The notes under the pieces: model-generated
Seen by the model: only the letters and a program-made list of their open reading frames with translations
The model's database searches: none
What the model was told of the DNA's origin: nothing
Translations under genes and position numbers: made by a program
Shown here: one piece after another, positions 9,960-21,500 of the stretch
Position numbering within the stretch: the first letter of the stretch is position 1
Layout: the number at the start of each line of letters is the position of its first letter
Origin: Phymatolithon calcareum
Lineage: Eukaryota; Rhodophyta; Florideophyceae; Hapalidiales
Direction: 5' to 3'
DNA length: 64,000 bases
Assembly (NCBI GenBank): GCA_977006965.1
Contig: OZ345361.1
Location: 992,001 to 1,056,000 of the forward strand

Positions 9960-10910
9960 ACTTATTGTACTTGAAGATGACGCTGCTTACGTTCCCGCGA
10001 AGTACATGCCGCGTGTGCGTGCTGGTTCGAACAAGCGCTACCGAGCGACATTAACAGAGCTGACAGCTCATTTGTCAGAGGAGGAGTTCAGGCGAGCTTT
10101 TCGTGTCTCAAAGTCTATGTTTAACGAATTACTTGCGCTACTCTGTACTCGTCTTCGCCGGAAAAAAGCCGCCCAGGCGGCACGGTCAAGTGGTGGTGTC
10201 ATCGAACCGGCCATTCGGCGTTACTCTGTGAATGCTTGCCGGTGACACCCATCATGACCAAGTTCTTTGCTTCGCACTCGCGAAGTCCACAGTGTACGCG
10301 GTCCTTGATGAGACCGTTTGCGCCATCGCAGATACTCTGAAGATGCCCGGCGTTCCTCTTAGTCATGTGCGCGACCTAGCAGACGGTTTTAGTCGATCTC
10401 GTCCGCGAACAAATCCTTTTATGATTGCATTGGTGCCCTCGACGGCATCGCCATCGAGATTTCAAAATCGCCTGACGAGTACATGCCACGTAACTTCTAA
10501 TGCCGTTAGGGAATGTACGCCCTTCCCGTCCAAGCCGTTGTCGACTCGAAATACCGCTTTCTATTCATGAGCTGTGTGTTGGGATTACACATGATTCAGT
10601 GGCTTTCCATGTCTCTACTCACCGGCACCGACTTCGGAATGGCGAGCTGGCGCCCGGTTTTTGGGATTGGTGCCGACCCGGAATACCAATGGCGTAGTTA
10701 CACCGTGGACCCTCAGAGGAAGGCGTCTTTCGCGACGAATTCAACATTTACCTCAGCTCTCATAGGATCCACGTCGAGCAAGCATTTGGATTTTAGTTCG
10801 TCGATGGGGAATATTCTGGAGACCTTTGGCTTTTCATATTGTTGAAGATCTCCTCATCGTTTCTGCTGCAATGAAGCTTCACAATTTTTGCAATCGACCA
10901 TGGCGGCACC
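9960..10910 (+). pseudogene. PIF/Harbinger transposase (DDE nuclease), multiply broken
   Basis: The frame starting near 9960 contains FRRAFRVSKSMFNELLALL, the N-terminal helix pattern of Harbinger nucleases. Then, across frameshifts: a segment with LAKSTVYAVLDETV, CIGALDGIAIEI (first catalytic D), GMYALPVQAVVDSKYRFLF, THDSVAF (second conserved D region), SSHRIHVEQAFG (region of the catalytic E), and AMKLHNFCN at the end. The order and spacing match a full-length transposase of about 350-400 residues. At least four frame changes and several stops (such as the one after PRNF near 10497) inactivate it. The family assignment is firm; the exact start is not. Confidence 0.8.
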
Positions 10911-11154
10911 TATGCGCATAATACATATCGGACTTCAACTGAATGCGAGCTCGAGAAAAGGGCTTTTCGATCTTGGCGGATCACTGGTACAAGACTGCGA
11001 ACGTCAGTCGACGAAACAGAAGGGGGCCGTTGGAGGGATTTAGAATAGAGTGATTTGCGAAACTTCCTAACTGATAGTCTGAAAGAGAGAGGCATTACTC
11101 GACCGGCTACTTCGAAAAGACTAGTACGATTATTTTGCAAACAATGCTCAGCTC

Positions 11155-12116
11155 TTAGGTTGACTGTAATATGTCGTCACACTCTCTCTGGAGCTTTTCG
11201 AGTTGCATCGATACCAGATTTAGTGACGTCTTGTTGAATTCGTCATTAAAAACATCCATTGCCTTGAGTTCTGCCCGTTTCTTCGTCAGCTCATGGACAG
11301 AACTGAGTAAGCTCATACCATTTCCGTCTTCGGTTCGCAAAGGAGCGAAAAACGAGCTTGCCATCATCATCGTACCCCGCACCGCTTGGTGCAAGCCTGC
11401 ACGCAAAGTTGAGCAACTCAGTGTCCTGCTCCGGCGTCCCACATTTAAGCACATCAAACATGATGCAGGCGCAACGACCGTGGGAAGACAGAGTAGTCAA
11501 CCCTGGGGCTGGAACCACAAAAAGATGGAAGTTGTTTCCTTCCCGGTCGTTTTGGCCTGATACCTCCCAGTTGTCCAGTCAGTCGTAAAAAGTTTCCGAA
11601 CTAAAAACAAACGGTCCTTAAGCCATACCCCTGTGCGGTGAGCCAAAGGCTTAGCGTTGACGTCAATGGCAGATACTTCCTTCATCACTGTCGACGCATC
11701 CCGCGAGGTCAAGACGGAGACGAAGGGAGAAGTCGTTGAACAAGTTTTCAATAAGGTTGTCCCAAAACGCATCCCTTCCCTCCGTCGCTGCTGCTGTTCT
11801 CGACAAAGGATTGTACCGGAAGCAATGAGCGCGGCGCGGGCTTTCTCGTGCTCCGTTATCAGCGCCATGAGACGAGCAAACTCAAAGGAGGCCATCGGTG
11901 GCATGGGCAGTGCATTAGCGCCTTGCCGCTGGCTCGCCTCGCGGACAACAGGTTGTACGCTACAATATCACTGTGACTTGGGGCCATGTAAACTCCTAAG
12001 CTTTGGCGCGCAGGTTTGGACCAAAATAGAGCCCGCGCGTCAGCCAAGAAATTATTCCAATCCTTCTGCTCCCCCTCTACCGCGCGGCTTCCATGTAGCA
12101 TGAGGTTGCATATCAA
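11155..12116 (-). pseudogene. probable second Harbinger protein, minus strand, frameshifted
   Basis: Three minus-strand open segments follow one another. 12116 down to about 11930 contains WNNFLADARALFWSKPARQS. 11904-11497 contains FEFARLMALITEHEKARAAL. 11457-11155 ends in a predicted helix (VSMQLEKLQRECDDILQ). They join if frameshifts near 11930 and 11480 are allowed. PIF/Harbinger elements normally carry a second, Myb/SANT-type protein needed for transposition, and the position fits. I cannot see a clear Myb motif, so the role is inferred from context. Confidence 0.45.
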
Positions 12117-12151
12117 ATGGTTTTTTACACACGTCTGCCGGACACCCAGCT

Positions 12152-12334
12152 TTGATGCAGCTGCCCTCAGTTTTAGCGAAGAACTTTGGGACCGGTGCTA
12201 CGGTTGAGCTCATTGTGCTACAACGTACACTACGGTGCATGAAGATGGACCAAGAAACAGAAAATGAATGGGACCGACTAGCTCGAGCCCTCGCAGTGAG
12301 AGAAATTCGGATTAAGGAGATATTAGGAGGCTAG
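12152..12334 (+). pseudogene. fragment of the dispersed family seen at 1470-2298
   Basis: The frame reads TVELIVLQRTL and later ENEWDRLARALA, colinear with VIELVALQRIL and EYECKRLTRAL on the minus strand at about 2190-2080. It stops at 12334. Its presence inside a DNA transposon suggests either that the family is transposon-encoded or that a host fragment was captured. Confidence 0.4.
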
Positions 12335-13276
12335 TAGAGAGATGAATGTGGAAGACAGCGAGAAGCTGCTCTGTTAATTAAATTGAGGTTTTGGGAGCTT
12401 TTAAAATAAATCAACATATAACCCCCGCTCAAGTCCTTAAAGATCATAAAGTAGAGGCGTGTGTATGCCCGATCACGGGATGTTGGTAGGGTGATCACGT
12501 GTCGTGCAGGAACGTACGTTTGTCGACATGAATCGTCATTCACGGCAATAGAATGGTTTGCGGAGCCATCGATGGAGACGGGAGCCCCATTTTATGTGTT
12601 TGAATTCCACTCTGTCGAATCTTCACCTGTGCAATTGTTCGCAATCGCGGTGACATCGTCTTTACATGCCGTAAAACATGTTGCGCTGTCCCTTCTTCCA
12701 GGAGTCGCATCGTCACTATCCCATCCTTCAGGAAGAAAAGCAGCACTGCTTCCTCCACAAGCAGAAACAGCACCAGCGGTACCACTAGCATAACCATCAG
12801 CTACGGCAATGGCACGACAGCAGGCACCAGAGAAAAGAACGACACGGGGACGGTTTCAATGAATACCTTCATCAGGGCGCCCAGCTTGGGAAAGATCGGC
12901 TGTTGGCGAGAGCGCAGCCGTGAGCTCGTGGAAATTAGCCCACGGAGTCGTGCCATCGCCACTTGAAACATTTGTTGCGTTTCCCCCACCGATGGCCGGA
13001 GAGACGGAAGCGAGTGGAAGGATGTCTTGCGCTTGCCCATCCATGATCCCTCAGGTTAAAGCTCAGCTTGCAAAGGGCGCTTGAGTCGAAGAGTTGCGGT
13101 TGCCCTGGGTGTGTACCAGTTACATGAGTGTTGGGTATTATGAGTAGGACCCAGAGAAATAGGAGTAGGATGAGCAAAAAACATGTAGACTCTGTGAGTA
13201 TAGACTGGTGCAACATTTGTCCCATCTCTTTATGATACAATGGAACAAATACGAACATGCCGGTACATACCGGCCC
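12335..13276. other. right part of the Harbinger element without a clear gene
   Basis: Opposing open frames at 12461-12793 (+) and 12797-12540 (-) are unassigned. The right terminal repeat occupies about 13225-13276. Nothing else is recognised. Confidence 0.4.
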
Positions 13277-14489
13277 TTACGTGGCGGTGCCGTATGAAAC
13301 GGCGCTTTCTGACCAACGGTGAAGCGAGCGAGGCTCTAACTTGCCCCAGGTGTACCGCTACAGGCCATTTGGTGTTTTGATCATGTGAGGTGTGAGGTGC
13401 TCAGAGGGGGTGGTCTTGTCTTGCAACGTATCAGGCTCGAGGATAATGGAACCGACCGCACTACTTATAGGCTGATGCATTGTATGAAATAATCTCTCGT
13501 TCTGACCGTTTGCACAAACGGTGCTTAAAATATGAACGTTACAGTCGTTATGTTGAGTAAGACAGCCATATTTAGACAAGTGGAAGTCCAAAATGAGCAT
13601 TTCGGCTCTAAAAGTGCTCATTTTGGGTCTCCGATAGTAGAAATCTTTTAAATTACATATTTTTGAAGATGTTTATAGTCCAGAGATAGACTGTCGCCAG
13701 GAAATACAGAGGCCAATCATATTTTCTTTAATATTACTGTTCAGCTCAACGTAAAATATGTTGAAAAATTTAAAAATCATATATATGCAGTGGTTACACA
13801 TATATGTGTAAGCAATGTGCAAATACACCATTATTGGGTTCGAAAGCGGCGCAAGGTTTGTGTTTTGTCTTACAAGGAGGCGACAATGGGAAATATGAAC
13901 GACTTTTTGAATTCTAACTTCCCAGAGGAAAAATCACAGAAGGAAAGTAACGAATGACGTACACGTAACAGTCCCATGATCGATTGAAGAACCGGAAATA
14001 GAACGTTTGGAAACATTACTAAACAAAAATGGACAATCGAATGCCGTGAAAGGGACAAAAACCGGGATTGGTTGCACTTTTCATCATGAGAATTCCGAAA
14101 GACTCAGACGAGGAACTTATGGAAGCAGTGAAAGAGATGCTGTGAACCAAAACGGTCACCACATGTCGTTCATTCGTTAGTCAATAATTGAAATATTTAC
14201 AGAAACGAGAGAATGGAACGCCATTGCTAACCGAGCCCGAATAGCGCTTATTGTCTGCATGTATAGGTACAACGTGCTCAAGAACCCCAAGAAGAGAATC
14301 CAATATATGGAGCCTGTGTGCTTACTACAGAAACTTGCGTAGCGTAGACTTTCCGGCAGCGACTGTGATGTTTAGTAAGGCTTTACAAAATATCGTTACA
14401 AAGAGGTACCAAGTAATTGCCAGGGCGGTAATGTCAAAGGCCGCCGAGGTTGCGAAATAGTTACCACAGTGCATGGTGCTGATGTCCTG
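13277..14489. other. AT-rich stretch without a gene
   Basis: Short AT-rich palindromic runs occur (CATATATATG near 13777 and ACATATATGT near 13797), together with one strong stem-loop listed separately. A 23-codon plus frame at about 13887 (MGNMNDFLNSNFPEE) is too short to call. Confidence 0.3.
13588..13626. other. perfect 12-bp stem-loop
   Basis: CCAAAATGAGCA (13588-13599) is exactly complementary to TGCTCATTTTGG (13615-13626), with a 15-nt loop. It sits in non-coding DNA. It could be the end of a small inverted-repeat element or a transcribed hairpin; no T-run follows. Confidence 0.6.
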
Positions 14490-15056
14490 TTGATGAAGCA
14501 TTGGTGTCCTTCTCTGGGCTCATTAGCTCCTGTTTGGAATTTTGTTGTACGGATGATTCCTCTAGTGCTACTGGAGCTCCACGGCGGGGCCTTCTGTTCT
14601 CTTCTTATAGCGTCCTCACTGTTGGGTCTGGGTTAAGATCTTTCCATCTGTGTTCGCTAACTTGGATTCTGAGATTCCTAGTCTCCATTCGACTACCGAG
14701 ATTTCTTTGAAGAAAGTGCGCTCATTTTATTGGAGCACCAGTGGTGCTTGAGCACTTCCTCTTGTGAGTTTGAGGGTTCTCTTCTCGCTACAGCTGCCAC
14801 ACTCCAGCAAATTGCGATGCTACAAGATTAGCTGACGGGTTGGGTTTTAACGGACCGTGACTGAATTTCTTGACATTTTTATCTGTTTCGTTATGCTACC
14901 GCCATCTTGTATTTGCTCTTCACTATCGCCATTATCTCTAGTCGCAGGCTTGGCGCGCGTCCTAGCTTTCGTGATTGCGCCAGTGGACCGGTGCGCCGTA
15001 CTGGTCTCCTTAAGAAAAAATATCAATTTTTTCTTCCGAATCTGAGGACGTCCGCG
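14490..15056 (-). pseudogene. decayed unassigned coding relic
   Basis: The minus strand shows protein-like stretches broken by stops. One contains TGAITKARTRAKPATRDNG with an acidic tail; a later one contains LEESSVQQNSKQELMSPEK. Composition is polar and serine/threonine-rich. No family was recognised. Confidence 0.3.
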
Positions 15057-16324
15057 AATGAATCCGCGACGCCGGAAATTTAGTGGCCTGGCCCGTTCTC
15101 ACTTGTTCGAATCGTGGCTTGACGAGAGGACCCTGCCCTCCGAGAGCGCATAGCCTCTCGAGTGGAGTTTGACGTTGGAGGAAGTTCTCGCTCGAACTGA
15201 ACTTTGTTTCGATCCATACATGTCCGGTCAGCTCCAGAAACGTTTACGATACACGCTGTTTTCCTATTTCTTCAAGTTTCTCAGTGATACGCACTGGATG
15301 GAAAGATCTGGCACATTTCACGAAAGATCGAAAGCATTGTGAGCGCATGTGATATAAAAACCACAGAAAAAGTTTCACAAAAATGCAACAAAGCACGTCG
15401 TCGATTATTCATGAGCTTGAATATGATCCTGAACTGAAAAATTACCTAGAAATTAGAATTACCCAGTGAGAAAGCTTGATCCTGTCGACAAGTAGTTGAC
15501 TCCTGAACATTTCAGTTTAGTACTAAAAATCATTACGCGCAGTCAGTGGAGGATCGCTAAGTTCTAACTTTGAGAAAGTTCGAAATTTAGCTCAGAATCC
15601 TCGGTCGCTTGACAACGCCGCGATATGAGCGAACTATAGAATAAAGTTGTGCGCCTAACAGAAGAGATATATTTCAAATCTCTAATAAATTTTGTTCTGT
15701 TTGTATAATGTACGTCAGTCGAACGATAGAGTCAAAGTGCACTAACTACAAAAAATTGGCTATTTTGCAAATGTAATTTTGTACCATTGCTGTGTAGATC
15801 AGTGCATGAGCTCGTGCCAGTCAGATCACGTAGTTGGCTATTTCTACTCAGGCGGGTAAACAAGCAAGAAGTTTCTAACCAAATATGCCAGTACACCACT
15901 ATGGTGACCATCTTTGGGCACGGATGAAACAGGGACACAATTTCGTACGATCAAGTGTGCAAGGAATGCAATTCTTGTTACAAAGAAACTAATAACACCT
16001 AATTTTACGTTCTAGTGGATGTTCTGTCTCCAGAAAGAAGTATATTGGACTATTCGTGACATAACCGTAGAGGACTATGCCGTGAGAGACCACTCTCGAG
16101 ACTAAAACTTCTGAACAATGAGAAGTTGATGCAGAACCACGTCTGGCGCTCACTCTCCGTGTAAGCGATCATTCCGCAATACGAGAAAGAAAAGAAAGAA
16201 ATGCCATCGTCAGCTTTCTCTGCCTTGACGTTGACAATACTGACTGCCTTAATCTTAATCTTCTTAAAAGGATGACAAATTAGGACACATTCTACTTGAC
16301 GTGAAATGCTCGCGCCTTTACGCT
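15057..16324. other. no confident gene; one open minus frame at 16361-16050
   Basis: The 103-codon minus frame at 16361-16050 is lysine-rich at first and then phenylalanine/serine-rich. It overlaps the end of the next ORF in another frame and has no recognisable domain. The rest is AT-rich and without open frames of note. Confidence 0.3.
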
Positions 16325-16684
16325 TCACTTCGTGGCCAGTATAGAATTCTCTCTCAAGCAACTACCTGATGCTGCTTCCAAATGTTTCATCAATGCTATC
16401 GTTATACGTCCGAAGTGAAATGTATATTTGGCAGCAATTGCTTGCTGACATGGATCTCCAGATTCATTGAAGATACTTTGATGTGCTATGGCGAGATGAA
16501 ATTTGAAATTATTTGTGTACCAGTAATCGGCCTCAAAAAATAGGCAAGATTCAATTGCTTCGATCGCTTCGATGGTCACAGTCTTATTGACTCCATCTTT
16601 GTGAAACAAGGCTAATGCTCTTTGTAGCAATGCATCATGGTTACCAGTGGACTCGTACAATAGAGCAAAATAGTGAGCCAGCAT
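16325..16684 (-). CDS. hypothetical protein, 119 codons, unknown function
   Basis: A minus-strand ORF starts with ATG at 16684 and stops at 16325. It has ordinary globular composition, with alanine/histidine/leucine helices (ALLYESTGNHDALLQRALAL, then AIEAIESCLFFEADYW). No signal peptide, transmembrane segment or known motif is evident. It may be an exon of a larger gene or a surviving fragment. It lies just beside the Copia-like remnant at 16716. Confidence 0.4.
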   Translation of the reverse strand: MLAHYFALLYESTGNHDALLQRALALFHKDGVNKTVTIEAIEAIESCLFFEADYWYTNNFKFHLAIAHQSIFNESGDPCQQAIAAKYTFHFGRITIALMKHLEAASGSCLRENSILATK

Positions 16685-16715
16685 CTCGAAATCGATTTGC
16701 TCTGTAGATGGTTTT

Positions 16716-17185
16716 TGTTGGATTTCAAAAAACCATTAGGCCACGTGCACGGTGTGGATTAGTGGCTGAGAGACGATGATATATGATATTTCAACACTCA
16801 CCCTCGACTCGAGGCGAAAAAGACTGATGATGAATTTCTCAGACCAGTAACGGGAGTTGAACCCGTGACCTCAGCATTAGCTTGGCCAATAACCTGTTGA
16901 TGGAGGTTATGGGATGGTTGGTTGAGAAGTTTGGTTGAGATGTTCGTTACTTGTTCCTTTGATTTTAGTTGAACTAGGTCTCGGAACCTGGATATATAGC
17001 ACTCAAAAGAAGATCTAGAGTAGCTCTGACATGATAGATCTAATTTGACGACAGAGACCCACTAACCCTAAACAAATCGATCATAGCACTATCAAACTCG
17101 ATGACACGTGTACAATTGTACCGAGATCACAACATTTTAATGAAGTGTTCTGCGACGTCATCTTCGAGCAGAAACACTTCCAACA
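16716..17185 (-). mobile_element. compact Copia-like remnant (two TG...CA segments, 98-bp interior)
   Basis: On the minus strand: an LTR-like segment 17185-16895 starts TGTTGGAAGTGTTTC, has ACACGTGT in U3 and ends CCATCAACA. It is followed by GGTTATTGGCCAAG, a variant (12 of 14) of the initiator-tRNA-Met primer site used by the other elements. The interior is only 98 bp and ends in CTCGAGTCGAGGGTGAG, a polypurine-tract-like sequence. Then a second TG...CA segment of 81 bp (16796-16716) follows. The two end segments are not alike, so this is a deletion remnant or chimera rather than a clean miniature retrotransposon. Confidence 0.5.
16850..16866 (-). other. tRNA-like T-arm and B-box
   Basis: The minus strand reads ACGGG-TTCAACT-CCCGT, a perfect 5-bp T-stem with a 7-nt loop. 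It contains GGTTCAACTCC, which fits the RNA polymerase III B-box consensus. A 7-base segment and a discriminator-like base follow it (TACTGGT, C). No matching 5' acceptor, D-arm or anticodon stem is found upstream, so this is not an intact tRNA gene. Confidence 0.45.
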
Positions 17186-18092
17186 TCCACTCTATCATAC
17201 AAAATATATCATAAATCTACGCGAGGACCTTCGCGGCGGTGGTGAGAGCCAGGACTAGACCTCGCGAAATTAGGTCGTCAGCCGTCCAATCGAAGAGATG
17301 TTTGTCTATCTCTAGTTTCTAATTTATTGATTATCATATTGGTCCGGTCAGGAAAGGCACTTTCCTTCCGTTTCCTTCAATTGAGGGGCTTCCGTAAACT
17401 AGACACTAGTAATGCCCCTGTTTACGATAAGGTCTGGGCCAATTCTTATGGTCCCATAAACGATTAAAAATCAATAATTTTTACGAGCAGAATGGCAAAT
17501 GTAAGTGTTAGAATTCCAGTCGTAAACGCCCAACTGGCCAATCAGGAGGAGTTGGAATCATTACAGCACTGTGTAGACCGGTGGAGCAGCTCTGACCGTT
17601 ATGGAAGTATACGCCCTTCGCATGCACGCCGAGCTGGGATCTACAGCACCTGAAATGCACCTACCACCGTTCTGAGCAAAGCAAGCCGTCCGACTGCGCT
17701 TGCCATGCGGTAGACCTCAAATAAAAGCTTTGTCCCCGCAGATGCCAAGGTACGCTGTGCGCTTATTTGCCGATCCGCGGCACTCCGCGCTGCGATCGGT
17801 AGCACCGGAAATGCATCCGCCACAGTCCTGACCAGCATATGATGTGCGCCTGCACTTTTGGACGCGTTAAACCGCCTAAAATAACCGCTTCGCCTCCGTA
17901 GCTACCAAGAGAGTTCGTACTTCAAAATAAAAGCAACTCCGAACTGCTCGGGGCCTGACGTAATTTCACAAGCCCTCAGGAAAGCATATATACGGCTCGT
18001 TCTGAAGCTGCTTGCCGTCCTTTAGCTGGTGGTATTTCTCTTTGCGCCTTACTGCATTGGAACGTCGATCATAGTTGGAACGACCCTACCGC
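17186..18092. other. no gene; short diverged direct repeat at 17641-17838
   Basis: Around 17641 and 17800 a block of about 40 bp recurs (CACC-GAAATGCA...CC-CC...CTGA), spaced roughly 160 bp apart, giving a minus-strand frame with repeated LVRTVADAF / LLRTVVGAF. No known protein repeat was recognised. The rest is featureless. Confidence 0.35.
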
Positions 18093-18536
18093 TGCTGTTG
18101 GAGGTTATGGATAAGATGAGGTGAATGAAAATGTTTGGTTCGAAAGAAATGGTTGAGGAGAAGTTGGGTTGTGAGTGAATGAGTTCCATGGTTTATTGAC
18201 TTGGCGGACCTCAAATCAAGACTATATAGACCTGAGAACTCAACCAGACTTGATGAAAACCCTAATTGACGACGAAGACACTCTAACCCTAAACAAATTT
18301 GTCATAGTATCATATGACACGTGTAACATGAAAAAATCAAGAATCATCTACTGAGTGAGGGGAGTATGATCATCATACTCTTATCATACTTAGACACTTG
18401 TCACTGCCAATCTTCTTGATTCAAAGTTCTGAGACACTTTGACTTTCGACTTGACACGTGTACACGTGTACCGAGATCATACCTTGATATTGAAGTGTGT
18501 CTGCGACTAGAGCTCCAAGCAATCACACTTCCAACA
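18093..18536 (-). mobile_element. LTR of E1 on its 3' side
   Basis: A minus-oriented LTR starts at TGCTGTTGG (a variant of TGTTGTTGG) and ends CTTCCAACA. It contains ACACGTGT palindromes and a TATA-type CTATATAG. It is followed directly by the E1 polypurine tract (CTCCCCCTTGATCGAGG on plus). Confidence 0.85.
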
Positions 18537-18557
18537 CTCCCCCTTGATCGAGGGACA

Positions 18558-21500
18558 CTACGCCATTTGTTTGCATTCTCCCATCTCTTGAGCGAACTTG
18601 GCTGTCTTGATTCGATTGAGTGGCTTGGCTAGAGCATCAGCAACCATGAACTCAGTATTGCAGTACTTAATCGTGGTCTTTCCTGGTGCAGCAACATCAC
18701 GAACGTAGTGATATTGGATGTCAATATGCTTGTTGCGTTGCGTGATGGCAGCGTTCCTCCTGGTTGCGATTGCACTCTGACTGTCGGTATACAAAGTCAT
18801 GAGAGTGGGCTTCTGGAGACCTTGGATATCTGCGATAAGTCTTCACAGCCAAACAGCTTCCTTGGCGGCGGCACAGGAAGCGATGTACTCTGCTTCACAT
18901 GTTGACGTGGCGACGATAGTTTGTTTCTTCGAACGCCAGCTTATGGCTCCCCCTGCGAGAAGGAACACATAGCCACTTGTTGATCGCCTTGTCTCACGAC
19001 ATCGTGCCGAATCCGTGTCTGTGTACCCGATTGGCACCAAGCTCCCACTTGCACCGAACAGAATCCCGTGGTCTCGAGTACCTGCAATGTAACAAAGAAC
19101 GCGCTTAACACCCATCCAGTGACGCTTTAAGGGTTTCTCGCAAAAGGAAGAAAGCTTGCCGATCGAGTCCGAGATGTCTGGGCGAGTGCCGACCATCAAG
19201 TACATCAGGCTTCCGATAGCTGGACGATACGGAACTTCGTCTCCAAGGGACTCGGTGATATCCACTTCCTCGATTGCGGTGTTCTTGTTGCTTGACTCCA
19301 TTGGGGTAGGTGCAGGTTTCGAGTTTTCCATGCCGAAGCGTTCCAAGACCGACTGAGCGTAGACCGACTGCGAAAGATGAAGGGTCCGAAGAGTACGGTC
19401 CCGGCGAATCTCAAGCCCAAGGTATACACTTGCTTCATCAAGGTCCTTCATCTCGAACCGCTTGTTCAGCTCCCCCTTGATCCACGAAATGGCAGAGGTG
19501 TCGTTTCCAGCAATCAGTAAGTTATCCACATACAGGGCGATGATCATGATGCTGTTTGACTTGTGCTGGAGGTACAGACAAGGATCGTTTGGACTGCTTG
19601 AGAAGCCGAGCTCGTCGATGAGGAACTTGTCGATCTTGGCATGCCATTGCCGCGGAGCTTGCTTCAGACCGTATATTTCCTTCAAGAGCTTGCAAACAAG
19701 GTTGGGACGCTTGGGATCTCGAAATCCGGCCGGAACTTCCATGTAGATGTCTTCGTCAAGGTCACCATGCAGGAACGCTGTCACAACATCCATTTGGTGG
19801 AGTTCCAGATCATGGACAGCAACTGTTGCAAGTAGGATACGAATCGAGGTGAATTTCAAGACTGGGGCATACGTTTCACCGTAGTCCACCCTATGCACCT
19901 GTCGGAACCCTTTTGCCACAATTCGGACCTTTGGGCCTGTATCCTTGACCTTGAAGACATACTTGCACGGTAGCACGTTCATGTCGGAGTTGCGCGGAAC
20001 CAGTTTCCAGGTATTGTTATGGACGAGTGAAGAATGTTCTTTCTCAATGGGCTTTGACCAGAAGTCGACATTATGATTTGAAGTCGCTTCCTTAAAGGTT
20101 TGAGGTATTTGATGAGAAGACAAACCGGATTCCGATGCGAGATTGACAGATTCGAAGGCAAGCATTGCAGTGTGCGGGGGAGCTCTCCAGAAGTCAGTGG
20201 GTGGTTTTGAGTCCCGAGCTGACCTGCGCAGAATGGGTTTGGCGATCATCGGTGTAGTTACTTCATATGCCGGTGGTGTTGTTGGTTGATCTGCATCGTC
20301 CGCCTGCTGTCCTTCTTCGTTAGTCACATCGAGGTTCTTGTTGTTTTCCTCCGAAGTGTACTTAGCTTCAACCGTATCATCACATGCTTGGACGACTCCG
20401 TCGTCTGTAATGGTAGTTGATACATCCGTTTCAGCCTCACCAAATCCGCAATCCGATTCGTCGAACGTCACATCCCTTGACACAATCACCTTCTTGGAGC
20501 TTAGATCCCACAGCTTATATCCTTTGGATGAAGTCGCATATCCCAGCATAATGGCTTCACGAGTTCGAGAGTCGAGTTTCTTAACCTTCTTTTTCGGAAT
20601 CACGTACCAACACTTTATGCCAAATACACGTAAGTGTCCCAAGTCTGGAGCGGCACCCATCCATATGTGATGGGGGGTCGTGTTCGAAGGAAGTCCTCGT
20701 GACGTAACTCGATTGCGAACATACACAGCAGTAGCAAGCTCTTCAGCCCACAACTTCTTCTCGATGTCTCTGTGATGAAGCATCGAGCGCACCAAGTTGA
20801 GAAGTGTGCGGTTCATGCGCTCAGCCACCCCATTCTGTTGTGGAGTATATGCTACTGTGAGTTGCTGCCGTATACCGTGTTGTGCCAAATATGCTTTGAA
20901 CTCGTTGGAAAAGTACTCGCCTCCGTTATCGGTCCTAATAGCCTTGAGCTTTGGTGCAGTCGAGAAGTCCTGAACGTTCAAATGCTTAAGCATTCTCCCA
21001 GTATGGGTTTCAGCATACTTGTGGAACTTTCGAAAACACTCAAAGCTCTCCGACTTCCGTCGCATGGTGTATACCGTGGTCCATTTGGAGTGATCATCGA
21101 TGAATGTGATGAAGTATCAAGAGTCTCCAAGTGATGGAATGTCGATAGGACCTAAGACGTCGGAATGTACGAGGTTGAGAACAGCTTCAGAACGAGTACT
21201 ACTAGACTTTGGGATAGAAGCTCGATGACCTTTGCCGGCAAGACAGCCCTTGCATGGATGTTCTGAGATTGGATTGGGAGGTAGGTTCACACCTTTGACC
21301 ACCCCATGACGTACCATATCAGAGATACCAGAGGGATGGACATGTGCGAGACGTTCATGCCAAAGCTGGAGGCTAGCAAAGCAAGAAACTTCCGTAACTT
21401 TATTGCCATCTGCAAGATCGAGTGAGTAGATACTTCTGCGAAGTGGTCCTGTAGCAACCGTGTCATCATGAGATTTAACATAGCATCGACTGTTCTTGAA

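Larger units (their letters stand above)
9511..13276. mobile_element. degenerate PIF/Harbinger DNA transposon, about 3.8 kb
   Basis: The left end reads GGCCCGTCTATACCGGCATG and the reverse complement of the right end reads GGCCGGTATGTACCGGCATG. Similarity continues inwards for about 50 bp (TTCGT ... TATCATA). A plus-strand transposase relic lies at 9960-10910 and an opposing minus-strand reading at 11155-12116, the two-gene layout usual for this superfamily. A 3-bp target duplication is expected; TAC precedes the left end and TAC lies 2 bp beyond the right end, so it is not exact. The same terminal motif occurs at 28319-29528. Immobile now. Confidence 0.7.

Noticed and set aside
9508-13280. 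TAC as the exact 3-bp duplication of the Harbinger element
   Set aside because: Two extra bases lie between the right terminal repeat and TAC, so the duplication is not clean.
13777-13812. CATATATATG / ACATATATGT runs as a regulatory site
   Set aside because: Simple AT-rich alternation expected in this AT-rich stretch.
16850-16900. Complete tRNA gene on the minus strand
   Set aside because: Only the T-arm and a B-box fit. No anticodon stem or 5' acceptor strand could be paired.
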